Below are positions 25,158 to 34,350 of a stretch of 64,000 bases of DNA, in pieces; the stretch's first letter is position 1; each line of letters starts with the position of its first letter. The DNA is from an uncultured Albidovulum sp. GTDB lineage: Bacteria > Pseudomonadota > Alphaproteobacteria > Rhodobacterales > Rhodobacteraceae. The stretch spans positions 62,001 to 126,000 of the forward strand of contig CAJYAD010000007.1 in assembly GCA_913064775.1 (NCBI GenBank). The letters are read 5' to 3'. Both the position numbers and the translations under genes were made by a program. The notes beneath the pieces are model-generated. The model had not been told where the DNA came from, ran no database searches, and saw nothing but the letters and a program-made list of their open reading frames with translations.

Positions 25158-25814
25158 ATGACCAGCGTTCCTTCCGCCGCGGCCAGTCCGGCAAGCGGCG
25201 CGGCCGGTGCCTCGGCCGGGCTGAGCGGGCTGAATCAGGCCGATTTCATCCGCCTGCTCACCGCCCAGCTGCAGAACCAGGATCCGACCTCGCCGACCAA
25301 GCCGCAGGATCTGGCCAACGAATTTGCACAGTTGTCGACGGTCAGCGGCATCAACGCCCTGAAGCAGGAGGTCACCAAGATCGGCGCCGGCGCCGGCGCC
25401 GCCCAGATCGGCCAGGCCGCCATCCTGATCGGCAAGACCGTCGCGATCGCCGGCAATCCGCTGGCGGTGGCCAATGCCAACGGTCAGGTCATCGGCGGCT
25501 TCAGCCTGGCCGCGCCGGCCAGTTCGGCCACGCTGACGATCACCGACCCGCAAAACGGCACGGTGGTGAATACCCAGAAGCTGACCAACCTGCCGTCGGG
25601 GATGAACGATTTCACCTGGACCGGCGCCGCCGCCAACCATGTCTACAGCTACAGCGTCAGCGCGTCCTCGGGCAGTTCGAGCGTCGCCACCACCACCTAC
25701 ACCAATACCCAGGTTCGCAACATCGACCTGACCGGTGGCACGCCCACCCTTTCCCTCGCCGGGGCCGCACAGCCGGCGGACCTCACCCAAATCGTCAGTA
25801 TTCTCGGAGGCTGA
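25158..25814 (+). CDS. flgD: Flagellar hook cap/assembly protein FlgD
   Basis: The start at ATG 25158 follows a GCAGGAGA ribosome site; the longer track ORF overlaps flgC. The 218 residues include the FlgD N-terminal motif NQADFIRLLTAQLQNQDPTSPTKPQDLANEFAQLSTVSGI and an Ig-like domain. FlgD caps the growing hook and is later discarded. Its end overlaps the flgE ribosome site. Confidence 0.94.
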   Translation: MTSVPSAAASPASGAAGASAGLSGLNQADFIRLLTAQLQNQDPTSPTKPQDLANEFAQLSTVSGINALKQEVTKIGAGAGAAQIGQAAILIGKTVAIAGNPLAVANANGQVIGGFSLAAPASSATLTITDPQNGTVVNTQKLTNLPSGMNDFTWTGAAANHVYSYSVSASSGSSSVATTTYTNTQVRNIDLTGGTPTLSLAGAAQPADLTQIVSILGG

Positions 25815-25818
25815 TACC

Positions 25819-27045
25819 GTGTCGCTCAATACCGCACTTTCGGGGCTGCTCAACGCCCAGGACGGACTGAACGTCGTCTCGAACAACCTTGCCAACGCCG
25901 GGACCATCGGGTTCAAATCCGGCTCGGCGCAGTTTACCGACATCTACGCGGCCGGCGGCACCAACGGGATCGGCCAGGGCGCCACGGCCGCGGGCACCCA
26001 GCAGAATTTCACGCAAGGCAACCTGGAGACCACCGGCAACCCGCTGAACCTGGCGATCCAGGGCAACGGCTTCTTCATCACCACCAACGCCGGCACCACC
26101 AGCTACAGCCGCGACGGTGCCTTCCAGCTTAGCCCGACGGGGCAGTTGCTGAACAGCAACGGCTCGTCCGTGCAGGGCTTCGGGATCAAGGCGAATGGTC
26201 AGGCGAACGGGCTGCTGGGCCCGGTGACGATCTCGACCGGTCCGGAAGCTGCTAAACCCACCGCCCAGGTCAATCTGAACGCGGCGCTGAATTCGGCCGA
26301 TCCGGTGATCACGAGCGCCTTCAACTCGGCCAATCCGGCGACCTACGATCAGGCGACCTCGGTCACCGCCTATGATTCGCTGGGCAATGCCAACCGGGTT
26401 CAGCTGTACTTCGCGCGGCAGCCGGCCTCAGCCTCGGCCACGACGCCCAATCCCTGGTCGATCTACGCCCAGCCGGAAACGGCCTCGGGGTCGACCGTGG
26501 GCACGCCGACCACGCTGACCACGCTGACCTTCAACAGCAGTGGCGGGCTGACCTCGGGCGGCTCGGCCGCATTGAACGTGAACTGGGGCAATGGCGCGGC
26601 GTCGTCGAACATCGGCTTCGATTTCACCGGCACCACGCTGAGCAACCAGAACTTCGCGGTCAATTCGCTGACCAACAACGGCTATGCCGCAGGCACCTAT
26701 ACGGGCACCGCGGTGGATGCGCAGGGCAATGTGAACGTCAGCTATTCGAACGGCCAGTCGAAGGCGGTGGCGACGCTGGCGCTGGCCAGCTTCATCAACA
26801 ATCAGGGCCTGAACCCGACCAGCGGCAACCTGTTCGAGCCTACCAACCAATCAGGCGCGGCGGTGGTGAACCAGGCCGGTGCCGGGGTGAATGGCACGCT
26901 GGTGTCGGGATCGCTGGAGAAGTCCAACGTGCAGACCTCGAACGCGCTGGTCGAGCTCTTGAACTATCAGGAGGCCTATCAGGCCAATACCAGTGTGATC
27001 CAGGGCGCCCAGCGGGACGTCCAGAAGCTTCTGCAGTTGAGCTGA
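25819..27045 (+). CDS. flgE: Flagellar hook protein FlgE
   Basis: The start is GTG at 25819 (VSLNTALSGLLNAQDGLNVVSNNLAN), with GGAGG overlapping the flgD stop; the track start is within flgD. The 408 residues have the hook D0 motifs at both ends (NNLANAGTIGFKSG and LNYQEAYQANTSVIQ) and a variable central domain. It is exported to form the hook. Assigned as FlgE by length and position; a FlgF identity is less likely because flgF follows. Confidence 0.9.
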   Translation: MSLNTALSGLLNAQDGLNVVSNNLANAGTIGFKSGSAQFTDIYAAGGTNGIGQGATAAGTQQNFTQGNLETTGNPLNLAIQGNGFFITTNAGTTSYSRDGAFQLSPTGQLLNSNGSSVQGFGIKANGQANGLLGPVTISTGPEAAKPTAQVNLNAALNSADPVITSAFNSANPATYDQATSVTAYDSLGNANRVQLYFARQPASASATTPNPWSIYAQPETASGSTVGTPTTLTTLTFNSSGGLTSGGSAALNVNWGNGAASSNIGFDFTGTTLSNQNFAVNSLTNNGYAAGTYTGTAVDAQGNVNVSYSNGQSKAVATLALASFINNQGLNPTSGNLFEPTNQSGAAVVNQAGAGVNGTLVSGSLEKSNVQTSNALVELLNYQEAYQANTSVIQGAQRDVQKLLQLS

Positions 27046-27047
27046 CC

Positions 27048-27791
27048 ATGGCGCTGGGCGGGCTTTATACCTCGATGGCCGGGCTTGAGACCTCTTCGGA
27101 GCGTCTCGATACCGTCGCGCAGAACCTCGCGAATGCCAACACGCAGGGCTATGCGGCCCAGCAGACGGCGGCGATGGCGCTGCCCTATCATGGCGACGCG
27201 CCACCGGCCGGGGCGGATGTGATCGCGCTGGGCGAGGCCACCGATACCTCGGCCGGGCCGGTCACCCAGACCGGCGCGCCCTATGATGTGGCGGTGCAGG
27301 GCGGCTGGCTGGTGGTGCAGACCGAAGGCGGCGGCCAGGCGCTGACCCGCGACGGCCATCTGGCCCAGAACGCCCAGAACCTGCTGACCACCGCCAGCGG
27401 CCGGCCGGTGCTGGGCGCCAACGGCACCCCGATCAGCCTGCCGGCGCTGCGCGACATCACCATCGCGCGCGATGGCTCGATCTCCGGCATTCCGGCCAGC
27501 GCGGTCGGCGGGCAGGCGCAGAGCTTCGGCAAGCTGTTCCTTGCCCAGACCCCGCCGGGCGGCGCGCTGCGACCGCTGGCCAATTCGCTTTACGCGCTGC
27601 CCGCCGGCACCGCGCCGCAACCCTCGACCAGCGCCACGGTGACGCAAGGCGCGCTGGAGGGCAGCAACGTTGATCAGGTGAAGGCGATGATGGACCTGAT
27701 CGACGTGTCCAAGTCCTACAAGCTGGAAACCCAGGTGATGGGCAAGTCCGCCCAGACGCAGACCGCCCTCGACCAGATCCTCATGTCCTGA
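27048..27791 (+). CDS. flgF: Flagellar rod protein FlgF
   Basis: The 247-residue protein starts MALGGLYTSMAGLETSSERLDTVAQNLANANTQGYA, a rod-type start, and ends in VDQVKAMMDLIDVSKSYKLETQVM, a rod D0 motif. It follows flgE after 2 bases. It forms part of the proximal rod. Confidence 0.9.
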   Translation: MALGGLYTSMAGLETSSERLDTVAQNLANANTQGYAAQQTAAMALPYHGDAPPAGADVIALGEATDTSAGPVTQTGAPYDVAVQGGWLVVQTEGGGQALTRDGHLAQNAQNLLTTASGRPVLGANGTPISLPALRDITIARDGSISGIPASAVGGQAQSFGKLFLAQTPPGGALRPLANSLYALPAGTAPQPSTSATVTQGALEGSNVDQVKAMMDLIDVSKSYKLETQVMGKSAQTQTALDQILMS

Positions 27792-27801
27792 CGGAGACCT
27801 C

Positions 27802-28596
27802 ATGCTTCCCGCGCTTTCCACCACCGCCACCGGGCTTTCGGCCGAACAGGTCGAGATCGACTCGATTTCGAACAACCTTGCCAACCTCAACACCGTCGGC
27901 TTCAAGAAGTCCGATCCGGTGTTCGAGACGCTGGCCTATCAGCAGCATATCCAGCCGGGCGCCTCGTCCAGCGGCAACACGCTGTACCCGTCGGGCTATG
28001 ACTTGGGCACCGGGGTGCGGGTGGCGGCGACGGTGCCGGTGCTGACCCAGGGCAACCTGAAACAGACGAATGAGCCTTTGGACATGGCGATCCAGGGCGC
28101 GGGCTATTTCCAGGTGCTGCAGCCCGACGGCCAGATGGCCTATACCCGCGACGGCGCCTTCCAGCTGGACCAGAACGGCCATCTGGTCACCGCCGACGGC
28201 TATCAGGTGCTGCCCAACATCACCATTCCGCCGAACGCAACCAGCGTGACCATCGGCCAGGACGGCACGATTTCCGCGACCACGCCGGGGACTGCCAACG
28301 CGGCGGTGGTGGGGCAGATCCAGCTGGCCAATTTCGTCAACCCGCAGGGCTTGCAGCCGGTCGGCAACAACCTGTTCTTGCAGACCAATTCCAGCGGCGC
28401 CGCGATCACCGGCAATCCGCAGGCGAACGGGCTGGGGTCGGTCAACCAGAACTTTCTGGAGCAGTCGAACACCAGCGTGGTCGATTCCATGGTCAACCTG
28501 ATCGCGGCCGAGCGCGCCTATCAGTTGGGCACCAACGCGGCCTCGGCCGCCGGCCAGACGCTAAGCGAGCTTTCGTCGATGGCCGCCAACGCATGA
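27802..28596 (+). CDS. flgG: Flagellar distal rod protein FlgG
   Basis: The 264-residue protein has NNLANLNTVGFKKSDPVFE, YTRDGAFQLDQNGHLVTADGYQVLP and NTSVVDSMVNLIAAERAYQLGTNAASAAGQ, the standard FlgG D0/D1 motifs. Length matches FlgG (about 260). It overlaps flgH by 4 bases. Confidence 0.95.
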   Translation: MLPALSTTATGLSAEQVEIDSISNNLANLNTVGFKKSDPVFETLAYQQHIQPGASSSGNTLYPSGYDLGTGVRVAATVPVLTQGNLKQTNEPLDMAIQGAGYFQVLQPDGQMAYTRDGAFQLDQNGHLVTADGYQVLPNITIPPNATSVTIGQDGTISATTPGTANAAVVGQIQLANFVNPQGLQPVGNNLFLQTNSSGAAITGNPQANGLGSVNQNFLEQSNTSVVDSMVNLIAAERAYQLGTNAASAAGQTLSELSSMAANA

Positions 28597-29264
28597 GCGA
28601 CCGGCGCCGACCCATTGCGGCCCTGTCCGCGGGCCTGGCGCTTGGGATGGCGCTGTCGGGTTGTGCGACCAAGGCGCCCAACAAGCGGCTGTTCGTCCAG
28701 CCTTCGCAATTCCCGGTGCAGGCCCACGCGGCGCCCGATGCGGTGAACGGATCGGTCGTGCCGGCGAATATGACCGGGTCGCCCTATGGCAACCAGAGCG
28801 ACTGGCAGACCGGCGATATCGTCACGGTCAATGTCTCGCTCTCGACCACGGCGCAAAACAGCGACAACGGCAATCTGAAGAAAACCGCGACCTTCAACGA
28901 TACCGGCACCCAGATCCTTGGCTACAAGCCGACGCTGCAGCTTTCCAGCAAGACCGCCTTTGCCGGGACCGGCACCACCAGCGGCTCGAACAACGTGACG
29001 ACGGAACTGGCCGCCATCGTCACCAAGGTCGAGGCGAATGGCATTCTGGCGCTGAAGGGCCGGACCAATGTGAACATCAACGGCAACGTCACCGGGATCG
29101 AGGTCACCGGCTTCGCCCGCCCGCAGGACATCGGTCCCAACAACACCCTCGATTCATCGCAACTGGCTGATGCCAACATCCAATACGTCGGCATCGGCGA
29201 CCTCAATTCGGCACATCACGTCCCATGGCTCGAAAGCACGCTGTCCAAATACTCGCCGTTCTGA
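28593..29264 (+). CDS. flgH: Flagellar L-ring lipoprotein FlgH
   Basis: The 223-residue protein has a lipoprotein signal (LALGMALSGC, Cys at 24) and the FlgH domain DWQTGDIVTVNVSLSTTAQN, LALKGRTNVNINGNVTGIEVTGFARPQDI. It forms the outer-membrane L ring. Its 3' end overlaps the start of flgI by 40 bases. Confidence 0.95.
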   Translation: MSDRRRPIAALSAGLALGMALSGCATKAPNKRLFVQPSQFPVQAHAAPDAVNGSVVPANMTGSPYGNQSDWQTGDIVTVNVSLSTTAQNSDNGNLKKTATFNDTGTQILGYKPTLQLSSKTAFAGTGTTSGSNNVTTELAAIVTKVEANGILALKGRTNVNINGNVTGIEVTGFARPQDIGPNNTLDSSQLADANIQYVGIGDLNSAHHVPWLESTLSKYSPF

Positions 29265-30343
29265 TCGGACTGGCATTGCCGCTGGCGGCGACGCAGGCCC
29301 GGGCCGACCGGGTTCGGCGGCTGGTGACGCTTGCCGGCGCGCCGGACAACCAGATGGTCGGCTACGGTCTGGTCGTGGGCCTGCCCGGAACCGGCGACCA
29401 GACTACCCAGATCCCCTATACCCAGCAGGCGATCACCAACATGCTGGCGCATGAGGGCATCACCCTGCCCAAGACCGCCTTCATGCAGCCCAACGATGTC
29501 GCCTCGGTGATGGTCACGGCGCAGGTGCCGCCCTACACGGAACCCGGATCGAACCTGACCGTCACGGTGGCGGCGCTGGGCAATGCGACCTCGTTGTCGG
29601 GCGGGGTGCTGTTGCCGACGCCGCTGAAGGGCAGCAACGGCCATGTCTATGCCCAGGCGCAGGGGCCGCTGCTGGTCAGCGGCTTCGCGGCGGGCAAGTC
29701 GGGATCTTCGGTGCGCTCCAACACGCCGACGGTCGGGCGCATTCCCGACGGCGCGGTGATGTCGCGCGCCATCCCCACCGCCACCTGGTCGTATCACGGA
29801 TCGGCAAGGCTGCTGCTGAAACGACCCAGCTATGAAAACGCCACCCGCATCGCCAATGCGATCGACCGCGCCATGGGCCGCGGCGTGGCCCGGGCGACCT
29901 CTCCCGATGTGGTCGAGGTGCGGCGCCACGGCAACCTTGGCGCCGTCGCCTTCATGGCGCAGGTGCTGGGCGTGCAGGTCACGCCCGAGGCGCCGCCGCC
30001 CTCGGTCATCGTTGACGCGCAATCGGGTACGATCGTGATGGGCGGCGACGTGCGGCTGCGGCCGGCGATCGTGTCCTACGGCAATCTGACGGTGACGATC
30101 CAGGCGACCAACAGCGTCAGCCAGCCGAATGCGCTGGCGCGGGGCAACACCGTGGGGGTGCAGAACGCCAATATCACCGCGCGGCAATCCACCGGCCATG
30201 TCGTCACCCTGCCCGCTGCGACCACGCTGGCGCAGATCGCCGCCGCGCTGAACAAGATCGGCGCCAAGCCGTCGGATCTGATCGCCATCGTCGAGGCGCT
30301 GAAGGAGGCCGGGGCGCTGGACGCCCAGGTCAAGGTGGTCTGA
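29225..30343 (+). CDS. flgI: Flagellar P-ring protein FlgI
   Basis: The 372-residue protein begins with a signal peptide (MARKHAVQILAVLIGLALPLAATQARA) and continues RVRRLVTLAGAPDNQMVGYGLVVGLPGTGDQT, the FlgI hallmark. It forms the periplasmic P ring. The start lies 40 bases inside flgH, and flgJ begins at TGATG of its stop. Confidence 0.96.
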   Translation: MARKHAVQILAVLIGLALPLAATQARADRVRRLVTLAGAPDNQMVGYGLVVGLPGTGDQTTQIPYTQQAITNMLAHEGITLPKTAFMQPNDVASVMVTAQVPPYTEPGSNLTVTVAALGNATSLSGGVLLPTPLKGSNGHVYAQAQGPLLVSGFAAGKSGSSVRSNTPTVGRIPDGAVMSRAIPTATWSYHGSARLLLKRPSYENATRIANAIDRAMGRGVARATSPDVVEVRRHGNLGAVAFMAQVLGVQVTPEAPPPSVIVDAQSGTIVMGGDVRLRPAIVSYGNLTVTIQATNSVSQPNALARGNTVGVQNANITARQSTGHVVTLPAATTLAQIAAALNKIGAKPSDLIAIVEALKEAGALDAQVKVV

Positions 30344-31158
30344 TGCTGGTCACTTCCCCCCCCAACCCCGCCGAGACCGGCCCCCAGAGCCTGAAGCTGG
30401 TGACCGAGGCCGAAAAGCTGGAGGCGCTGCTGTGGGAACAGGTGCTGACCTCGATGACCCGCTCGGCGCTGCCGGCCGGGTCGTTGGGCACCGGATCGCA
30501 GCTTTATAACGGGCTGGTGACGCGGGCGCTGGCCTCGAAGATGTTCGGCAGCACGGATAGCGGGCTGACGCAGCAGATCGTGGCCCAGCTGAAGACCGAG
30601 ATCGGCGGATCTGGCGCCCCGTCCAGCCTGCAAGCGCCCTCGACCCTGCAGGCGCTGTCGGCCCATGCCGGGGTACAGGGCGCCGCCGCTTCGGCGCCCG
30701 AGGCAAGGGCGGTCAGCTATGCGCGCGCGGTCTGGCCGGCGATCAAGTCGACGGCGGCCAGCCTGAAGGTGCCGCCGGTCGCCCTTTTGGCGCAATCGGC
30801 GCTGGAAACCGGCTGGGGTGCCTCGACCCCCGGCAACAACCTGTTCGGGATCAAGGCCGTGGGTGCCCAGGCCGCGACCCAGGCGTCGACCCATGAAGAG
30901 GTGGGCGGTGCGCTGACCCCGACCGAGGCCCGCTTTGCCGCCTTCGGCTCGGGCGCCGATTGCCTGTCGCATTACGCCGGGTTGATCCGGCGGGTCTATC
31001 CGCAGGCGATGGGGGCCGGTTCCGTCGCCCAATATGCCAATGCGCTGGCCCGGGGCGGCTATGCGACGGACAGCAATTATGCCCGCAAGATCGTCGACAC
31101 CGCGCAATCGCCGCTGATGCAATCAGTGCTGCATGCCGTTGAAGGAGCGACCCTATGA
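30343..31158 (+). CDS. flgJ: Bifunctional rod-assembly protein/muramidase FlgJ
   Basis: The 271-residue protein has an N-terminal rod-binding domain (EAEKLEALLWEQVLTSMTRSA, YNGLVTRALASKMF) and a C-terminal glucosaminidase (GH73) domain with the acid QSALETGWGAS, NNLFGIKA and RRVYPQAMGAGSVAQYANALARGGYATDSNYARKI. It is exported to the periplasm, where it cuts peptidoglycan for the rod. In Rhodobacter sphaeroides FlgJ lacks this domain and uses a separate enzyme, so this fusion is unusual in the group. Confidence 0.93.
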   Translation: MLVTSPPNPAETGPQSLKLVTEAEKLEALLWEQVLTSMTRSALPAGSLGTGSQLYNGLVTRALASKMFGSTDSGLTQQIVAQLKTEIGGSGAPSSLQAPSTLQALSAHAGVQGAAASAPEARAVSYARAVWPAIKSTAASLKVPPVALLAQSALETGWGASTPGNNLFGIKAVGAQAATQASTHEEVGGALTPTEARFAAFGSGADCLSHYAGLIRRVYPQAMGAGSVAQYANALARGGYATDSNYARKIVDTAQSPLMQSVLHAVEGATL

Positions 31159-33104
31159 CATCCGGATTGAACTCTGCCGTTTCGGCGGCGCTGTCGGGGC
31201 TTGATGTCTTCTCGGAAGGCATCAACACCGTCGGCAACAACATCGCCAACCAGGCCACAACCGGCTATGCGGCCCGCAGCGTCAATGCGCAGACGGCGCG
31301 CAACACGGGCGGCCAGGCCGGCGCCGGGGTGCTGGATCCGGCGCTGGTGCAGCGCGCGGCGGATTCGGTGCAGGCCGCGGGTGTCTATTCCGCCACCGCC
31401 ACCAGCACCGCGGCCTCGGCGCTGTCCTCGGCGCTGACGGCGATCGATCAGGCCTTCACCGGCAGCGGCAATATCGCCACCGCCACCAGCAGCTTCTTTT
31501 CGGATCTGGCGACGCTGGCGTCGGACCCGACGAATGCCGCGCAGATCGGCACGGTGATGGCCGATGCCCAGACGCTGGCCGGTAGCTTCAACTCTGCCGC
31601 CGGGGCGTTGACCTTGCAGAATGCGCAGATCAGCACCCAGATCACCCAGCAGACCGGTCAGGCCAACGCGCTGTTGACCCAGCTGGCGGCGATCAACAAG
31701 CAGCTGCAGGCCAGCCCCAAGGATGCCGCGCTGCTGGATCAGCAGCAGGGGGCGCTGACCAAGCTGTCGTCTTACATGAGCCTTGGCACCGTGCCGATGG
31801 GCGATACCGGCGCCGTCGCGGTGATGAGCGGCGGCACTGTGCTGGTCGATCAGGCCGGGGCGCAGCGGATCAGCATAAGCCAGCCCCTGCCCGGCGATCA
31901 GCCGGTGCTGACTGCAGGCCCCGACAAGCTGTTGCTGTCGCTGTCGGGCTCCAGCGGTTCGCTGGGCGGGCTGATGGCGGGCTTTGCCTCGGTCAGCGGC
32001 GCGGGCAAGCAGCTGGACTGGATCGCGGGCACCCTGGCGGGGCTGGTGAACCAGGCGCAGGCGCAGGGGTTGGACAGCAGCGGCGCCACCGGCAAGGCGC
32101 TGTTCCAGACCGTGCCGCCCAGCGTGACGCCCGGCGCGGCCAATACTGGCAGCGCCAGCCTGACGCCCAGCATCACCAATGCGGGCGCCCTGCCGTCGAA
32201 CGGCCAAGGCTATACGCTAAGCTATTCCGCCGCTGGCTGGACCGCGACGGTCCCCGGCAGCGGCCAGTCCTATGCGCTGGGCACGGGCAATCCGCTGACG
32301 CTGAACGGCATGAACATTGCCGTCACCGGCGCGCCGAACCCCGGCGACAGCTTCAAGATCGCCCCCGAACCGGGTGCGGCGGCGGCGCTGCGCCCGACCA
32401 CCACCAACCCCTCGGCGCTGGCGGTGGCCGATCCTTATGTGCTGACCGCGGGGACCGTTGCGGCAAACGGGACGGTGACGAACAACAACGCCGGCACGAT
32501 CAGCGAGACCTCGGACAGCGTGACCACCAGCCCCACCACCGGCGCTGCCGTGGTCCCGGCCAGTGCCTTTGGCCACAATCTGGAGGTGCAGTTCACCAGC
32601 CCCTCGGCCTACAACGTCGTCGACAAGAGCAGCGGATCCACCATCAGCAGCGGCAGCTTCACCGGCGGCAACACCAATATCGCGGTGGCCTATCCGTCGG
32701 GCGGCGCGGCGGCGGGCAGCTATTGGCAGGTGACCCTGTCGGGCGCGCCGGCGGCGGGCGATGTCGCCACGCTGACCCCGGGGGGCTTGAACAGCGGCTC
32801 GAATGCGCAGCGCATGTCGGGGCTGTGGGGCGCCACCAACCCCAGCCTGCCCGGCGGGTCGCTGCAGGGGTCTGCGCTGTCGTTGATCGGCTCTACCGGC
32901 ACGGCCTCGGCCCAGGCGAAATCGCTGGTGGCGAACACCGCCTCCAGCCTGACGACGGCGCAGTCGAACCTGTCGAAGGTGGCGGGCGTGAACCTGGACA
33001 ACCAGGCCGCGCTGCTGACCGAGTTCCAGCAGGCCTATCAGGCCGCCGCCAAGGTGATCTCGACCGCCAATTCGATGTTCCAATCCCTGATCCAGGTCGT
33101 CTAG
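31155..33104 (+). CDS. flgK: Hook-filament junction protein FlgK
   Basis: The 649-residue protein starts ALSGLDVFSEGINTVGNNIANQATTGYAARS and ends in NLSKVAGVNLDNQAALLTEFQQAYQAAAKVISTANSMFQSLI, the FlgK D0/D1 ends. The central region is Ala/Gly/Ser-rich. It overlaps flgJ by 4 bases. It is the first junction protein between hook and filament. Confidence 0.95.
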   Translation: MTSGLNSAVSAALSGLDVFSEGINTVGNNIANQATTGYAARSVNAQTARNTGGQAGAGVLDPALVQRAADSVQAAGVYSATATSTAASALSSALTAIDQAFTGSGNIATATSSFFSDLATLASDPTNAAQIGTVMADAQTLAGSFNSAAGALTLQNAQISTQITQQTGQANALLTQLAAINKQLQASPKDAALLDQQQGALTKLSSYMSLGTVPMGDTGAVAVMSGGTVLVDQAGAQRISISQPLPGDQPVLTAGPDKLLLSLSGSSGSLGGLMAGFASVSGAGKQLDWIAGTLAGLVNQAQAQGLDSSGATGKALFQTVPPSVTPGAANTGSASLTPSITNAGALPSNGQGYTLSYSAAGWTATVPGSGQSYALGTGNPLTLNGMNIAVTGAPNPGDSFKIAPEPGAAAALRPTTTNPSALAVADPYVLTAGTVAANGTVTNNNAGTISETSDSVTTSPTTGAAVVPASAFGHNLEVQFTSPSAYNVVDKSSGSTISSGSFTGGNTNIAVAYPSGGAAAGSYWQVTLSGAPAAGDVATLTPGGLNSGSNAQRMSGLWGATNPSLPGGSLQGSALSLIGSTGTASAQAKSLVANTASSLTTAQSNLSKVAGVNLDNQAALLTEFQQAYQAAAKVISTANSMFQSLIQVV

Positions 33105-33117
33105 GAGGCGCAGCGCG

Positions 33118-34338
33118 ATGAACAGTTCTTTCTACTCCCTTGCCGGGCAAAGCTTTGCCGGACAGGAGGCCCGCATCGCCACGCTGGAACAGCAGCTGTC
33201 GACAGGGTCCAAGGTGCCGACCGCGGCTGCCAATCCGGCGGCCTATGTCGGCAATCAGGCCGATCAGGCGACGGTGCAGCGGCTGGATGCGCTGAATGCG
33301 GGCCAGGTGAACATCCAGCAGACCCTGGGCACCGCCACCCTGGCGATGGGCCAGACGACGACCGCGCTGGACCATATCCAGAGCATCGCGCTGGAGGCCG
33401 TGAACGGCACCACCAGCGCCCAGGATTTCCAGGCGCTCAGCCAGCAGGTCGGCCAGGGGTTGCAGCAGATCCTGAGCCTGGCGAATACCCAGGGCAGCAA
33501 CGGCAATTATGTCTTCGCCGGTACCGCCAAGCAGACCCAGCCCTTCGTGACGGGCGCCTCGGGCGGGGTCAGCTATGTCGGCAATGACGGCACCTCGGCG
33601 GTCGAGATCTCGCCCGGGGTCACGGTCAACGCGGCGCTCAGCGGGTCGGTGTTCACCAATGTCACCTCGGGCAATGGCTTTGCCTCGGTCTCGGCGGCGG
33701 CCAGCAACACCGGGTCGGCCACGGTGATGGCGACGGGCGTGTCCAACGCCAGCGCCGCCACCGCGTTCCAGAGCGGCAGCACCCCGACGACGCTGGCCTT
33801 CTCCAGCTCGGCCAATGGCGCGGTCAGCTATACCGCCACCTCGGGCGGCAGCACGATCGGCAGCGGGCCGGTCAATACCGCCAACGGGGCCAGCACCTCG
33901 ATCACCCTCAACGGGGTCGAGCTGACGGTGTCGGGCCCGGCCAAGGCCGGCGACAGCTTTACCGTGGCGCCGTCGCGGCCGCAGTCGATCTTCGATCTGG
34001 TCAAGCAGATCCAGACCGCGCTGGCCTCGCCCGGCACGACGCCGGCCGCGCGCGCCCAGACCCGCCAGCTGATCGGCAATTCGCTGGCCACGATCGTGCA
34101 GTATCAGCACCGGCTGGCTGGCGCCTCGGCCAAGGCGGGGGTGATCTTGCAGGCCACCAGCGCGGCCGCCACCTCGAATGCACAGGCCAGCACCAGCGCG
34201 CAGGAAAACGCCGGCGCCCTGGTTTCGGCCAACACCCCCCAGGTGTTGAGCGAATTGCAGAACCGCACCTCGGCGCTGCAGGCAGCGATGAAGGCCTTTT
34301 CGGTCGCGTCGCAGCTAAATCTTTTCAAATATCTCTGA
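33118..34338 (+). CDS. flgL: Hook-filament junction protein FlgL
   Basis: The 406-residue protein has a flagellin-like N-terminus (GQEARIATLEQQLSTGSKVPTAAANPAAYV) and C-terminus (ELQNRTSALQAAMKAFSVASQLNLFKYL). It joins the hook to the filament. Strong ribosome site AGGAGG lies just upstream. Confidence 0.93.
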   Translation: MNSSFYSLAGQSFAGQEARIATLEQQLSTGSKVPTAAANPAAYVGNQADQATVQRLDALNAGQVNIQQTLGTATLAMGQTTTALDHIQSIALEAVNGTTSAQDFQALSQQVGQGLQQILSLANTQGSNGNYVFAGTAKQTQPFVTGASGGVSYVGNDGTSAVEISPGVTVNAALSGSVFTNVTSGNGFASVSAAASNTGSATVMATGVSNASAATAFQSGSTPTTLAFSSSANGAVSYTATSGGSTIGSGPVNTANGASTSITLNGVELTVSGPAKAGDSFTVAPSRPQSIFDLVKQIQTALASPGTTPAARAQTRQLIGNSLATIVQYQHRLAGASAKAGVILQATSAAATSNAQASTSAQENAGALVSANTPQVLSELQNRTSALQAAMKAFSVASQLNLFKYL

Positions 34339-34350
34339 AACGGACCCGTC